A stretch of DNA of 41,971 nucleotides, taken from NCBI GenBank assembly GCA_947623305.1, contig CANQGQ010000016.1:1-41971 (forward strand), written 5' to 3'. The translations under genes were made by a program, and so were the position numbers. The notes below the pieces were generated by a model. It did no database searches. It was not told where the DNA came from and saw only the letters and a list, made by a program, of their open reading frames with translations. The DNA is from an uncultured Alistipes sp. (GTDB taxonomy: Bacteria > Bacteroidota > Bacteroidia > Bacteroidales > Rikenellaceae). Positions 1 through 6,682 of this stretch are shown one piece after another; the stretch's first letter is position 1, and each line of letters opens with the position of its first letter.

Positions 1-174
1 CACTATAAAGTAGTCGACCGCTATTTCGCCTATTTCTTCCTCGATAAATCTATTACGTCGCGAGAGGTCGAATTGGTCCCCAACGACGGAATCGGCCTGC
101 GATTCGTTACTGATCCGGCCCGTATCGAACTGGTAAACGAAGTGCACTACGTCCACGAGAAGCAAATCGAATAA
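1..174 (+). CDS. C-terminal end of an unidentified protein (partial)
   Basis: The first reading frame is open from the window edge and gives 57 residues, ending in the sequence VHYVHEKQIE before a TAA stop. The start lies outside the window. The fragment is mixed hydrophobic and charged, with no membrane segment and no motif I can assign to a family. It is on the same strand as the histone-like gene, which has its own promoter in the gap, so the two need not be co-transcribed. I call it coding because the frame is uninterrupted and its codon use resembles the neighbouring genes. No function is proposed. Confidence 0.6.
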   Translation, partial: HYKVVDRYFAYFFLDKSITSREVELVPNDGIGLRFVTDPARIELVNEVHYVHEKQIE

Positions 175-214
175 AAACATAAGTCGAATCCCTGTTCGAT
201 CCCTAATCTTTCAT

Positions 215-222
215 TATCTTTG
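215..222 (+). promoter_or_regulatory. Bacteroidetes -7 promoter box for the histone-like gene
   Basis: TATCTTTG matches the Bacteroidetes -7 consensus TAnnTTTG exactly. It lies 30 nt upstream of the ATG at 253. No clear -33 element is seen about 20 nt further upstream. Confidence 0.6.
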
Positions 223-252
223 TGCAAATTAATCACTAAACAAATTGAAAGC

Positions 253-429
253 ATGAAAGAATTAGTGGCAAAAATCCAAGAGGCATACGCCGCATTCCAG
301 ACCGATGCCGTCGCACAAGTCGAGAAAGGGAACAAAGCAGCCGGCACCCGTGCCCGCAAAGCATCGTTGCAGGTCGAAAAACTGCTGAAAGAGTTCCGCA
401 AAGTATCGCTCGAAGAGGCGAAAAAATAA
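253..429 (+). CDS. Histone H1-like protein (Hc1 family)
   Basis: This is a 58-residue, lysine- and alanine-rich protein beginning MKELVAKIQEAYAAF and ending EEAKK. It resembles the small Hc1/histone H1-like proteins of Bacteroidetes, thought to bind DNA non-specifically as nucleoid proteins. It is predicted to be almost entirely helical, with basic residues along the chain (KGNKAAGTRARK at about residues 26-37). I chose the ATG at 253 over an in-frame TTG at 220 because that TTG overlaps the TATCTTTG promoter box. A strong hairpin terminator follows about 20 nt after the stop, so this is probably a single-gene transcript. The assignment rests on overall composition and remembered family resemblance. 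Confidence 0.82.
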   Translation: MKELVAKIQEAYAAFQTDAVAQVEKGNKAAGTRARKASLQVEKLLKEFRKVSLEEAKK

Positions 430-450
430 AGTCCTCTTCTCTTTGAAGAT

Positions 451-480
451 AAGGGCTATCGGTTTTTACCGATAGCCCTT
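451..480 (+). terminator. Rho-independent terminator of the histone-like gene
   Basis: A perfect 12-bp stem (AAGGGCTATCGG with CCGATAGCCCTT) encloses a six-base T-rich loop. The sequence after it is T-rich (attctattt). It lies about 20 nt past the histone-like stop and may also end transcripts arriving from hipA on the other strand. Confidence 0.85.
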
Positions 481-555
481 ATTCTATTTGCCAGACCGGA
501 TTATAACGTAAATTAGTCAAGACTTAATCTGACAGTTTCTTTGTCCGATAGAAAT

Positions 556-1833
556 CTATAATAATATCATTTTTGATGCAATAGAATTAATCATGTCTTG
601 CGGTACGCCGCATTCTTCGGCAATGACCGGCCAATCGGCTGCTATATCACAAACTTCGTCAATAATCAATGAGGCGTCTTTGATGTTGTTCTTGTTTGCA
701 CACTCCAGCAAATCTTTGCGCGTAATATCGTCAAATTTGCCGTTAATCGACATCTGATGGGTATTTGTCCATCCGCCATCAGGATTGTACGCATAGCCCA
801 TATCGTAGGCGGGAGATAATCTCCAACGGCCTCCTTCGTTCATCAGGAATGAAATGTTTTTTGTATGGTCGTCTTGATTGCGAACCACGACATTGAACGC
901 CATTCTTCGGAACATCTCCGTAGCTTGGGTGTAGGGCAATCGTAAAGCGCGCATAACATCGAAGGCCTGCTCGTAGGAGTATGCCCGATGAAGCCGGTAA
1001 TCATAGTGCGCGATCCCGCACAAGGTTTGCATATGCAACTTTCGTCCGTTCACGCGGTCAAAGCGTTTTGTCATAAAATGCGCCCGTCCGTTTTCCTCTT
1101 TCAGTTCGCAATCGGTCATGTCGATGCCACACTTCTTAACCAGTTTAGAGAAGGAGTATTCCAGTCGGCCATAATTGTCAGTCTCTCGAAATCCTATCGT
1201 TGCCGATACGCCGTCTAATTTGATAAGGTAGTAGTCGAATCCTTCGGGGGCTTCTATTTGTCCCGAGCGAACTTCTCCGGTTGCTTTGTTATATGCAATA
1301 ATCGCCTTGGCTCGCTGTCCGCCGGCAGATGTCCCGAGCCGCACAATCTCTGCAATGGCGGCTTTTCGGTCATCATCAAGGTTTACGCCGAACCGCTCTT
1401 TTTCGGACAGGGCTTCTTTCGCAACATCAACCAATGATTCAATCTCGAATTGGAGACGGGTGTCGTTTCGCACCTCTATTGCCGGTTCGAACTCCAATGC
1501 CCCCATACAGCGCTTGCCGAGGAAACAAAGTGTTTCAATCGGGTTGCTGCTGGTGCGACCTGTCAGGGAAAGCCAATGCTCGAACAAGGCTTGTCCGTAG
1601 GTATCTGGAAGCGAGTCTGCCAACATCCCGGGCAATCCCTTGAATGTCTCCTCGCCGATATTGCCGAATGAATAGACACGGCCTTGGCGTACCGGCATCA
1701 TCAGCGGCGCAGGCTCGATGCCTTTGTCGATAAACTCCGGCATATATTCAAACAAAGCCGTATTGCGACTGCTGTCCCATCGGAAAGTGCCGACCGGCAT
1801 CCCGAACATATTGACTCTTGCGACCTCTACCAT
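556..1833 (-). CDS. hipA: HipA-type serine/threonine kinase toxin (module 1)
   Basis: This is a 425-residue HipA-family kinase, close to E. coli HipA in length (about 440). The N-terminal subdomain covers about residues 1-120 and the kinase core follows. Visible parts are a glycine-rich loop LGTSAGGQRAK (167-177), a core lysine in YLIKLDG (K205), the catalytic loop NQDDHTKN (319-326; D321 and N326 match the E. coli catalytic pair) and a metal-binding Asp in SPAYDM (D344). E. coli HipA phosphorylates glutamyl-tRNA synthetase and causes growth arrest; the target here is unknown. The gene starts inside the end of its antitoxin gene (7-bp overlap), the usual hipBA coupling. Nothing looks truncated, so the kinase is probably active. 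Confidence 0.9.
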   Translation of the reverse strand: MVEVARVNMFGMPVGTFRWDSSRNTALFEYMPEFIDKGIEPAPLMMPVRQGRVYSFGNIGEETFKGLPGMLADSLPDTYGQALFEHWLSLTGRTSSNPIETLCFLGKRCMGALEFEPAIEVRNDTRLQFEIESLVDVAKEALSEKERFGVNLDDDRKAAIAEIVRLGTSAGGQRAKAIIAYNKATGEVRSGQIEAPEGFDYYLIKLDGVSATIGFRETDNYGRLEYSFSKLVKKCGIDMTDCELKEENGRAHFMTKRFDRVNGRKLHMQTLCGIAHYDYRLHRAYSYEQAFDVMRALRLPYTQATEMFRRMAFNVVVRNQDDHTKNISFLMNEGGRWRLSPAYDMGYAYNPDGGWTNTHQMSINGKFDDITRKDLLECANKNNIKDASLIIDEVCDIAADWPVIAEECGVPQDMINSIASKMILL

Positions 1834-2174
1834 TCCGACTTCTCCTTACTTTTGTTGCCTATATGCCCGACGGCACGCTTGCGCATTTTGTTTTGTGCCG
1901 AATGCACCATCTCGTAGTATTCGTTGGGGCTTAACTGCTCTTCTTCGACCAATGATTGAATAGCGTCCAATTTGCCGAGTATTCGCATGACACGCAGCAA
2001 TGAGCCGAACGACTTGATTTCACCGTTTTCGATTTTTTTGACGGTGGACAAAGAGATTTCGGCAGACTCAGCCAAACTCTGCTGTGTAATATTCTGTTTC
2101 AGTCGGACGGATTTCAGCTTTTCACCGATTCGTCGCTGAATCATTGTGTCCGACAGTATGTATATATTATTCAT
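1827..2174 (-). CDS. hipB: HipB-type XRE antitoxin/repressor (module 1)
   Basis: This 115-residue protein has an XRE helix-turn-helix over about residues 16-70: IGEKLKSVRLKQNITQQSLA, then EISLSTVKKIENGEIKS. Its place immediately before a hipA gene, overlapping by 7 bp, marks it as the HipB-like antitoxin that binds the kinase and represses the operon. The tail after residue 70 is charged (KSKEKSEW at the C-terminus) and probably contacts HipA or DNA. A -7 box (CAAATATA, minus strand) lies about 30 nt upstream, flanked by an 8-bp inverted repeat that could be its operator. The function is inferred from the family and the context. Confidence 0.88.
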   Translation of the reverse strand: MNNIYILSDTMIQRRIGEKLKSVRLKQNITQQSLAESAEISLSTVKKIENGEIKSFGSLLRVMRILGKLDAIQSLVEEEQLSPNEYYEMVHSAQNKMRKRAVGHIGNKSKEKSEW

Positions 2175-2188
2175 TATGGTTCTATTCT

Positions 2189-2232
2189 AAACTATTCAAT
2201 AGCAAATATAGTAATAATAGTTTAATTTACAA
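2189..2232 (-). promoter_or_regulatory. hipBA module 1 promoter with flanking inverted repeat
   Basis: Read on the minus strand, TTG at 2232-2230 and TATATTTG at 2210-2203 form a -33/-7 pair 19 nt apart. A perfect 8-bp inverted repeat, AAACTATT (2189-2196) and AATAGTTT (2216-2223), brackets the -7 box, as expected for an autorepressor site. HipB binding is inferred. Confidence 0.55.
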
Positions 2233-2400
2233 CTTTTATGTACGAAAATAGGACCAGTTTTGATAATTTCCATAATTTCTTGGTCGTTCTAAAATCTATT
2301 ACGCTATTTTCGATGCGATAATTATATAACGATAAAATCACAATATATTACACTATGGTTATATCGAATAACCGGATGAAATTTATTTTCTTCATCGTTC

Positions 2401-2463
2401 TTGTTTTTTCGAAAAAAAGTATTATCTTTACAAATGATATTATTATATCAGTAGTATTGATAT
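2401..2463 (+). promoter_or_regulatory. hipBA module 2 promoter and probable operator
   Basis: TTG at 2401-2403 and TATCTTTA at 2423-2430 (one base off TAnnTTTG) are 19 nt apart. Immediately downstream, over the expected transcription start, lies TGATAT-TATT-ATATCA (2435-2450), a perfect 6-bp dyad. A third TGATAT half-site follows at 2458-2463. The layout suits repression by the HipB encoded 10 nt later. Confidence 0.55.
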
Positions 2464-2472
2464 TTCAGAACA

Positions 2473-2790
2473 ATGGATAATATATTATCTGTTACTGGTG
2501 ATGTGCCGCACGGAGTAGCGATACGCATAGCCCGACAGGTGAAGGCGCGGCGTCTGGAAATGAATCTGACACAAGAGGGGCTGTGTGTCCGTGCCGGCAT
2601 CAAGTTGCCGACCTATCGGAGATTTGAGCGGACTGGCGAAATATCGTTGAAAGGGCTGTTGCAAATTGCTTTTGCGCTCAACGCGCTGCGCGATTTTGAA
2701 TCGTTGTTTACGCAAAAACAGTATCAGTCGCTCGACGAGGTGCTTGCCGAAAGCAAGGTGAAACGCAAACGGGGCAAGAAGAATGAATAG
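2473..2790 (+). CDS. hipB: HipB-type XRE antitoxin/repressor (module 2)
   Basis: This 105-residue XRE helix-turn-helix protein has a DNA-binding region at about residues 18-75 (RIARQVKARRLEMNLTQEGL, then IKLPTYRRFERTGEISLKG). Its tail is strongly basic (KVKRKRGKKNE). It overlaps the next gene by 8 bp (ATGAATAG), so translation is probably coupled to the kinase. It differs clearly from the HipB of module 1, so the two modules look like separate acquisitions rather than a recent duplication. By family it should neutralise the adjacent kinase and repress its own promoter. Confidence 0.86.
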   Translation: MDNILSVTGDVPHGVAIRIARQVKARRLEMNLTQEGLCVRAGIKLPTYRRFERTGEISLKGLLQIAFALNALRDFESLFTQKQYQSLDEVLAESKVKRKRGKKNE

Positions 2791-3868
2791 TATCAAATCG
2801 GTTGAAGTCTGGTGGGATGGCCGCTTAGTCGGTCGTCTGGCATTGACCCGCGAGGGATTGTGTGCCTTCGAGTATTCGGCGGAGCAGTTTGCATCGGGTG
2901 CTTCGATTTCGCCCTTTGAACTACCGCTGCGCAAGGGCGTTTTTATTGCCAAACCTCGACCCTTTGACGGCGGGTTCGGGGTCTTTGACGACTGTCTGCC
3001 TGACGGATGGGGACTGTTGGTACTCGACCGCTATTTGCAGAAAAAGGGAATCAATCCGCGCTCGCTGACCCTTCTTGACCGATTGTCGTTGGTCGGTTCA
3101 ACGGGTCGCGGGGCTTTGGAGTTCCGCCCCGACAATAGTGTTACGAACGATAGGGATTTTGCCGACTTCAAACAACTGGCTTGGGAGGCTGAACAGATTT
3201 TGGGTAGCGAGGGATACAATGGAACTGGCATCGAGGAGTTTCAGCATCGTGGCGGCTCTCCGGGCGGTGTACGTCCGAAAATTTTTACCAAGTACGACGG
3301 AAAAGAGTGGCTCGTCAAATTTCCGGCGAAAGGCGACCCTAAAAATATCGGCAAGACGGAATACCGCTATTCGCAGCTGGCAAAGGAGTGCGGCGTAGAG
3401 ATGCCCGAAACACGGCTTTTCGAGGATAAGTATTTCGGCGTCGAGCGTTTCGACCGCACGCCAAATGGAAAATTGCACGTTATCAGCATGGCCGGTTTAC
3501 TGTGTGCCGACTATCGCGTGCCGAGCATCGACTACTCGCACATCTTTAAGGTTTGCGCCGCATTGACGCACAGCATTGGTGAAATGTGGAAAATCTATCG
3601 ACTGATGGTATTCAACTATCTAATCGGCAATAAAGACGATCACGCCAAGAATTTCGATTTTATCTATCGGGACGGTGAGTGGCGTTTTGCTCCGGCATTC
3701 GACTTACTGCCGAGCGACGGAATGAACGGCTATCATACGACCTCCATTAACGACAGCATCGAACCGACCAAGGCGGACTTAATCGCCGTTGCAGTAAATT
3801 CCGGTCTTGATAAAGACGAGGTGGAAAATGTATTTGAAGCGATTAAACAAACAATTAAAGATAATTAG
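2783..3868 (+). CDS. hipA: HipA-type serine/threonine kinase toxin (module 2)
   Basis: This 361-residue HipA-family kinase is about 65 residues shorter than its neighbour but keeps the core: the glycine-rich loop GGSPGGVRPK (157-166), the lysine in WLVKFP (K179), the catalytic loop GNKDDHAKN (282-290, D285 and N290) and the metal ligand in FAPAFDL (D307). The N-terminal subdomain has the FELPLRKG and FGVFDDCLPDGWG segments usual in compact HipA proteins. Sequence similarity to the module 1 kinase is confined to motifs. It is translated from an ATG overlapping the hipB stop, and a lipoprotein gene begins 5 nt after its own stop, which suggests a three-gene operon. Confidence 0.9.
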   Translation: MNSIKSVEVWWDGRLVGRLALTREGLCAFEYSAEQFASGASISPFELPLRKGVFIAKPRPFDGGFGVFDDCLPDGWGLLVLDRYLQKKGINPRSLTLLDRLSLVGSTGRGALEFRPDNSVTNDRDFADFKQLAWEAEQILGSEGYNGTGIEEFQHRGGSPGGVRPKIFTKYDGKEWLVKFPAKGDPKNIGKTEYRYSQLAKECGVEMPETRLFEDKYFGVERFDRTPNGKLHVISMAGLLCADYRVPSIDYSHIFKVCAALTHSIGEMWKIYRLMVFNYLIGNKDDHAKNFDFIYRDGEWRFAPAFDLLPSDGMNGYHTTSINDSIEPTKADLIAVAVNSGLDKDEVENVFEAIKQTIKDN

Positions 3869-3873
3869 TTACT

Positions 3874-4692
3874 ATGAAGTTCAGATTATTTGCTATTGCG
3901 GCACTGGCGGTTGCCGCGCTGTGCAGTTGCTCGGCATCCGCAGAAAAGGGAAAGACGCTCGTACTTTACTATTCGCAGACGGGCGCGACAAAGGTTGTGG
4001 CGGAGGAGTTGCAGCGTCAACTCGGCGCAGACATAGCCAGCATCGAGGCCGTCGAGCCTTACGATGCTGACTATGCCGCTACCGTCCAGCGGTGGAGGCA
4101 GGAGCGTGAGGTGGGTGTAAAGGTTGCCATTCAGCCGCTGGCGGTCAACCTCGACCAGTACGACACCGTTTTCCTCGGATTCCCTATCTGGGGCGGAACA
4201 TACGCTTCGCCAATGGCGACCTTCCTCGCCGATAACTCACTGGCCGGCAAAACAGTCGTAACTTTTGCTACCTTCGGCAGCGGCGGCATCGACTCGGCAA
4301 CTGCCGATGTTGCCAAAACACAGCCCGACGCAACGGTCATAAAGGGTTACGGCGTTCGCAATGCCCGAATCGAAAGGGCTGCAACCGAGATAGCTCGATT
4401 CCTCATTGAAAACGGATATGTTGATGGCGAGATTACACCGCTGCCCGAATATAGTGAGGCAGTGCCAGTAACGGCAGAAGATGTCGCTGTATTCGATGCT
4501 GCCTGCGGTAGCTACAAGTTCCCACTCGGAACGCCCGTAACGGTGGCAAAGCGCAGCTATGACGGAACGGAGGATTTCCGCTTCGATGTGAAGTCGCAGA
4601 TGCCCGACGGACGCGAGAGTTCTTCGACTATCAATGTCGTTGTTCCGCAGGGCGGCACGCCTGAGTTTACGCAGGTGGTCAGATCGTTTTGA
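3874..4692 (+). CDS. Exported flavodoxin-like lipoprotein
   Basis: This 272-residue protein opens with a lipoprotein-type signal peptide (MKFRLFAIAALAVAALCSCS; candidate lipidated Cys at 17 or 19). A flavodoxin fold follows: VLYYSQTGATK (30-40) is the FMN-phosphate loop, and GFPIWGGTYASPMATFL and TFGSGG fit the later flavin-contacting loops of Flavodoxin_4-type proteins. From about residue 190 an extra C-terminal domain (PVTAEDVAVFDAACGSYKFP onward) has no assignment I recognise. A flavodoxin placed outside the inner membrane is unusual; it may be a periplasmic flavin reductase or electron carrier. It starts only 5 nt after hipA module 2, so it is probably transcribed with that module. Confidence 0.82.
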   Translation: MKFRLFAIAALAVAALCSCSASAEKGKTLVLYYSQTGATKVVAEELQRQLGADIASIEAVEPYDADYAATVQRWRQEREVGVKVAIQPLAVNLDQYDTVFLGFPIWGGTYASPMATFLADNSLAGKTVVTFATFGSGGIDSATADVAKTQPDATVIKGYGVRNARIERAATEIARFLIENGYVDGEITPLPEYSEAVPVTAEDVAVFDAACGSYKFPLGTPVTVAKRSYDGTEDFRFDVKSQMPDGRESSSTINVVVPQGGTPEFTQVVRSF

Positions 4693-4755
4693 CCACTAAA
4701 ACGTCTCGTCTGTTTCGGCGGGAAGAGTTACCAAGTAAAATATAGCCCGTTGTGG

Positions 4756-4781
4756 GGACGACCTGCTCGAGCAGGTCGTCC
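4756..4781. repeat. 26-bp perfect palindrome without a loop
   Basis: GGACGACCTGCTC (4756-4768) is followed directly by its reverse complement (4769-4781), giving perfect two-fold symmetry with no spacer. It lies between the flavodoxin-like gene and the terminator at 4984. The lack of a loop and of a T-run argues against a terminator. A protein-binding or recombination site is possible. The rest of 4693-4983 shows no gene I can support. Confidence 0.8.
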
Positions 4782-4983
4782 TGCGATAAGGCTACCGATG
4801 CGGCATAGACGCACGGGTGGCAGGCATACCGGTCGGTCGCGTGAGGTCGGGCAGAGAGCCGTTCCGTGGACAATCTTCCTCTTTCAGCGCGTATTCTCCA
4901 CGAAAACCTTGCCGCTGCCTGCCACGCACTGAAAGACATCCGGCAACGGAAACAAGCGACTGACGGGAAATCAGAAGAAACGA

Positions 4984-5049
4984 AAAGAAGGAACGGCTTA
5001 CAGACGAAGCGGGATTTTGATGCTTCACCCGTAAGCCGTTTCTTCTTTT
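4984..5049. terminator. Bidirectional terminator between flavodoxin-like gene and fic
   Basis: AACGGCTTAC (4992-5001) pairs with GTAAGCCGTT (5031-5040). The outer arms AAAAGAAG and CTTCTTTT extend the stem to about 19 bp with one G-T pair, and an inner GAAGC/GCTTC (5006-5010, 5022-5026) can also pair. The flanks are A-rich to the left and T-rich to the right, which suits termination from both converging genes. Confidence 0.8.
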
Positions 5050-5119
5050 TGTTGAATGGACTATTGCTGTTGCAAATTGTGGGCAGACAGCAAACTTCGC
5101 TCTTTCAAGAAAATCGAGG

Positions 5120-6175
5120 TTATTTCTTGATATATCCAGTAGCTCTTGCCTTGCCCACCTTTTCTATATATCCGGCATCCAGTAGTTCTTTCAGTGTCCG
5201 TTCAATGGTCGTTTCGCTGATGTCCGGACAATATGCCGCAATATCGGCTTTCGTGAGCTTGCCCATTTTCTTGTCGAATACCGCTTTTACTCTTTCGGCT
5301 TTGGAGAGGCTGCGATATTGCAGGTGTTCCACCCTCTCCTGAAACTCCTTGTATGCCTTTAATATGATTCCCAAATAATAGCGGACGAACGGCTCGTAGT
5401 TGTTTTCGTTGTCATGCCATCCGGCGGAACTTTCCCGAAGGGCTTCATAATAGGTTTCCTTCGTCTTTTCCACCAGCATCTCGATGCTGATGTACTTCCC
5501 CACGATATAACCGCTTTGATATAATAACAACAGCGTGAGCAAACGGCTCATGCGCCCGTTCCCGTCATTGAACGGATGGATGCAAAGGAAATCAAGGATG
5601 AACATCGGGACGAGCAGAAGCGCATCGTATTTGCCGCTGTCCGCCACCGTCCGGAATCTGTCGCAAAGGTGTTCCATTGCTTCCGCCGTTTGGAAAGCCG
5701 GAACCGGGACAAAACGCACTTTCTGCGCTCCGTCCATTCCTGATTCCGCAATTACGTTATCCGAATTTTTGAACTTGCCTCCGCTATTGCTTCCGCTGAA
5801 GCTGTACAAATCGCGGTGCAGTTGCAGGATATTGTTTACGCTGACAGGGATATACCCATAGCTTTCATGTATTGTAGCCAACACCTCCCTGTAACCCGCG
5901 ATTTCTTCTTCCGAACGGTTTCGCGGTTCGGCTTTTTCCATCACCAAAGCCTCCAGGCGTTCGTCAGAGGTGAATATGCCTTCTATCTTATTGGAGGCTT
6001 TTGTACTTTGGATTTTTGCAATATCCAATAGTGCAGTCAAGACATCTGCTTGTGCCTCGATAAACAACTCCTGTTTGCCCTTGCATTCATGTATGGCAGA
6101 GAGTAAATTGACTATATCCGGTGTCAGCAGTCTGCCGGGGCTATCCATGTATTCGTAATCATGCATGATGTTCAT
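5120..6175 (-). CDS. Fic-domain protein (class II, self-inhibited) with C-terminal winged helix
   Basis: This 351-residue Fic protein carries the full catalytic motif HPFNDGNGRMSR (200-211, catalytic H200), so it should transfer AMP or a related nucleotide moiety to a protein target. The N-terminal inhibitory helix is visible as SNKIEG (61-66), matching (S/T)xxxE(G/N), so the protein is class II: self-inhibited, with no separate antitoxin. A substrate-flap region with KFKNSDNVI lies at about 134-142. The C-terminus (about 285-351, SKAERVKAVF to SETTIERTLKELLDAGYIEK) is a winged helix-turn-helix that probably binds DNA, perhaps its own promoter, where a 16-bp inverted repeat sits. Lower-GC codon use than the core genes suggests transfer. 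Confidence 0.92.
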   Translation of the reverse strand: MNIMHDYEYMDSPGRLLTPDIVNLLSAIHECKGKQELFIEAQADVLTALLDIAKIQSTKASNKIEGIFTSDERLEALVMEKAEPRNRSEEEIAGYREVLATIHESYGYIPVSVNNILQLHRDLYSFSGSNSGGKFKNSDNVIAESGMDGAQKVRFVPVPAFQTAEAMEHLCDRFRTVADSGKYDALLLVPMFILDFLCIHPFNDGNGRMSRLLTLLLLYQSGYIVGKYISIEMLVEKTKETYYEALRESSAGWHDNENNYEPFVRYYLGIILKAYKEFQERVEHLQYRSLSKAERVKAVFDKKMGKLTKADIAAYCPDISETTIERTLKELLDAGYIEKVGKARATGYIKK

Positions 6176-6188
6176 CGTTTTATGAGGA

Positions 6189-6196
6189 CAAAGTTA
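6189..6196 (-). promoter_or_regulatory. -7 promoter box of fic
   Basis: CAAAGTTA reads TAACTTTG on the minus strand, an exact TAnnTTTG match, 13 nt upstream of the fic ATG. No -33 box at the usual distance is convincing; the nearest TTTG is about 25 nt away. Confidence 0.55.
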
Positions 6197-6230
6197 ATTA
6201 TCTTTTTTCTCTTATTTGCATCAAATACAG

Positions 6231-6269
6231 AATATCTGCATCATAAAGCAAAATTATGATGCAGATATT
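6231..6269. repeat. Perfect 16-bp inverted repeat upstream of fic
   Basis: AATATCTGCATCATAA (6231-6246) and TTATGATGCAGATATT (6254-6269) are exact reverse complements separated by AGCAAAA. Related GCATCA/TGATG cores recur nearby at about 6219 and 6275. The repeat begins 35 nt upstream of the fic -7 box. It could be an operator for the Fic winged helix or a structured upstream element; there is no long T-run. Confidence 0.8.
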
Positions 6270-6487
6270 TCAATTGATGAGGTCAATAATGTGCATATCT
6301 CGCTCCTTCGAAGTTATTTTTTCGAATTGAGGATAAGAAGAAGTAGGCATCAATAAAAAAGCACCTCCAGATTCTTTTTGTTAGTAATAAAAGTATTTTC
6401 TATCTTTATCTCAAGAAATAACATTCAAAGTATCATGGAGAACAAAAGTGCAGAAGGCGGGCCGTCTGGCGCAGTCCGACCAAATAG

Positions 6488-6682
6488 GAAGTCGTTTACT
6501 TCGGTATTTTTTCCTGTCGCAGCGAGCGGGACTTTTACGACGCATTCGCTGCCGCTGTTCTCAAGCAGACCTCTTCGAAATTGGATGAATGGCTCAAAAA
6601 TACCAAACTGTTCCTCTCGAGGATTAGCCTCAAAATTTCGTTAAGCCACGATCCGCAAACCGTTAACCAACTGATCGCATGA
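6488..6682 (+). pseudogene. Open-frame remnant overlapping the GH35 start
   Basis: A 64-codon frame is open from a TAG at 6485 to a TGA at 6680 but has no ATG. It reads like protein toward its end (DAFAAAVLKQTSSKLDEWL, then DPQTVNQLIA), and its stop overlaps the GH35 ATG as ATGA, a typical coupling. I take it as the truncated 3' end of a gene that once preceded the galactosidase. I cannot name the family, and it may be chance. The remaining stretch, 6270-6487, is AT-rich and shows nothing else. Confidence 0.35.

Noticed and set aside
220..252. In-frame TTG that would extend the histone-like protein by 11 residues
   Set aside because: It overlaps the -7 promoter box TATCTTTG, and the ATG at 253 gives a typical Hc1-family start.
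4866..5342. Long plus-strand open frame (158 codons)
   Set aside because: It runs through the bidirectional terminator and then lies antisense to the well-supported fic gene; its composition is not protein-like.
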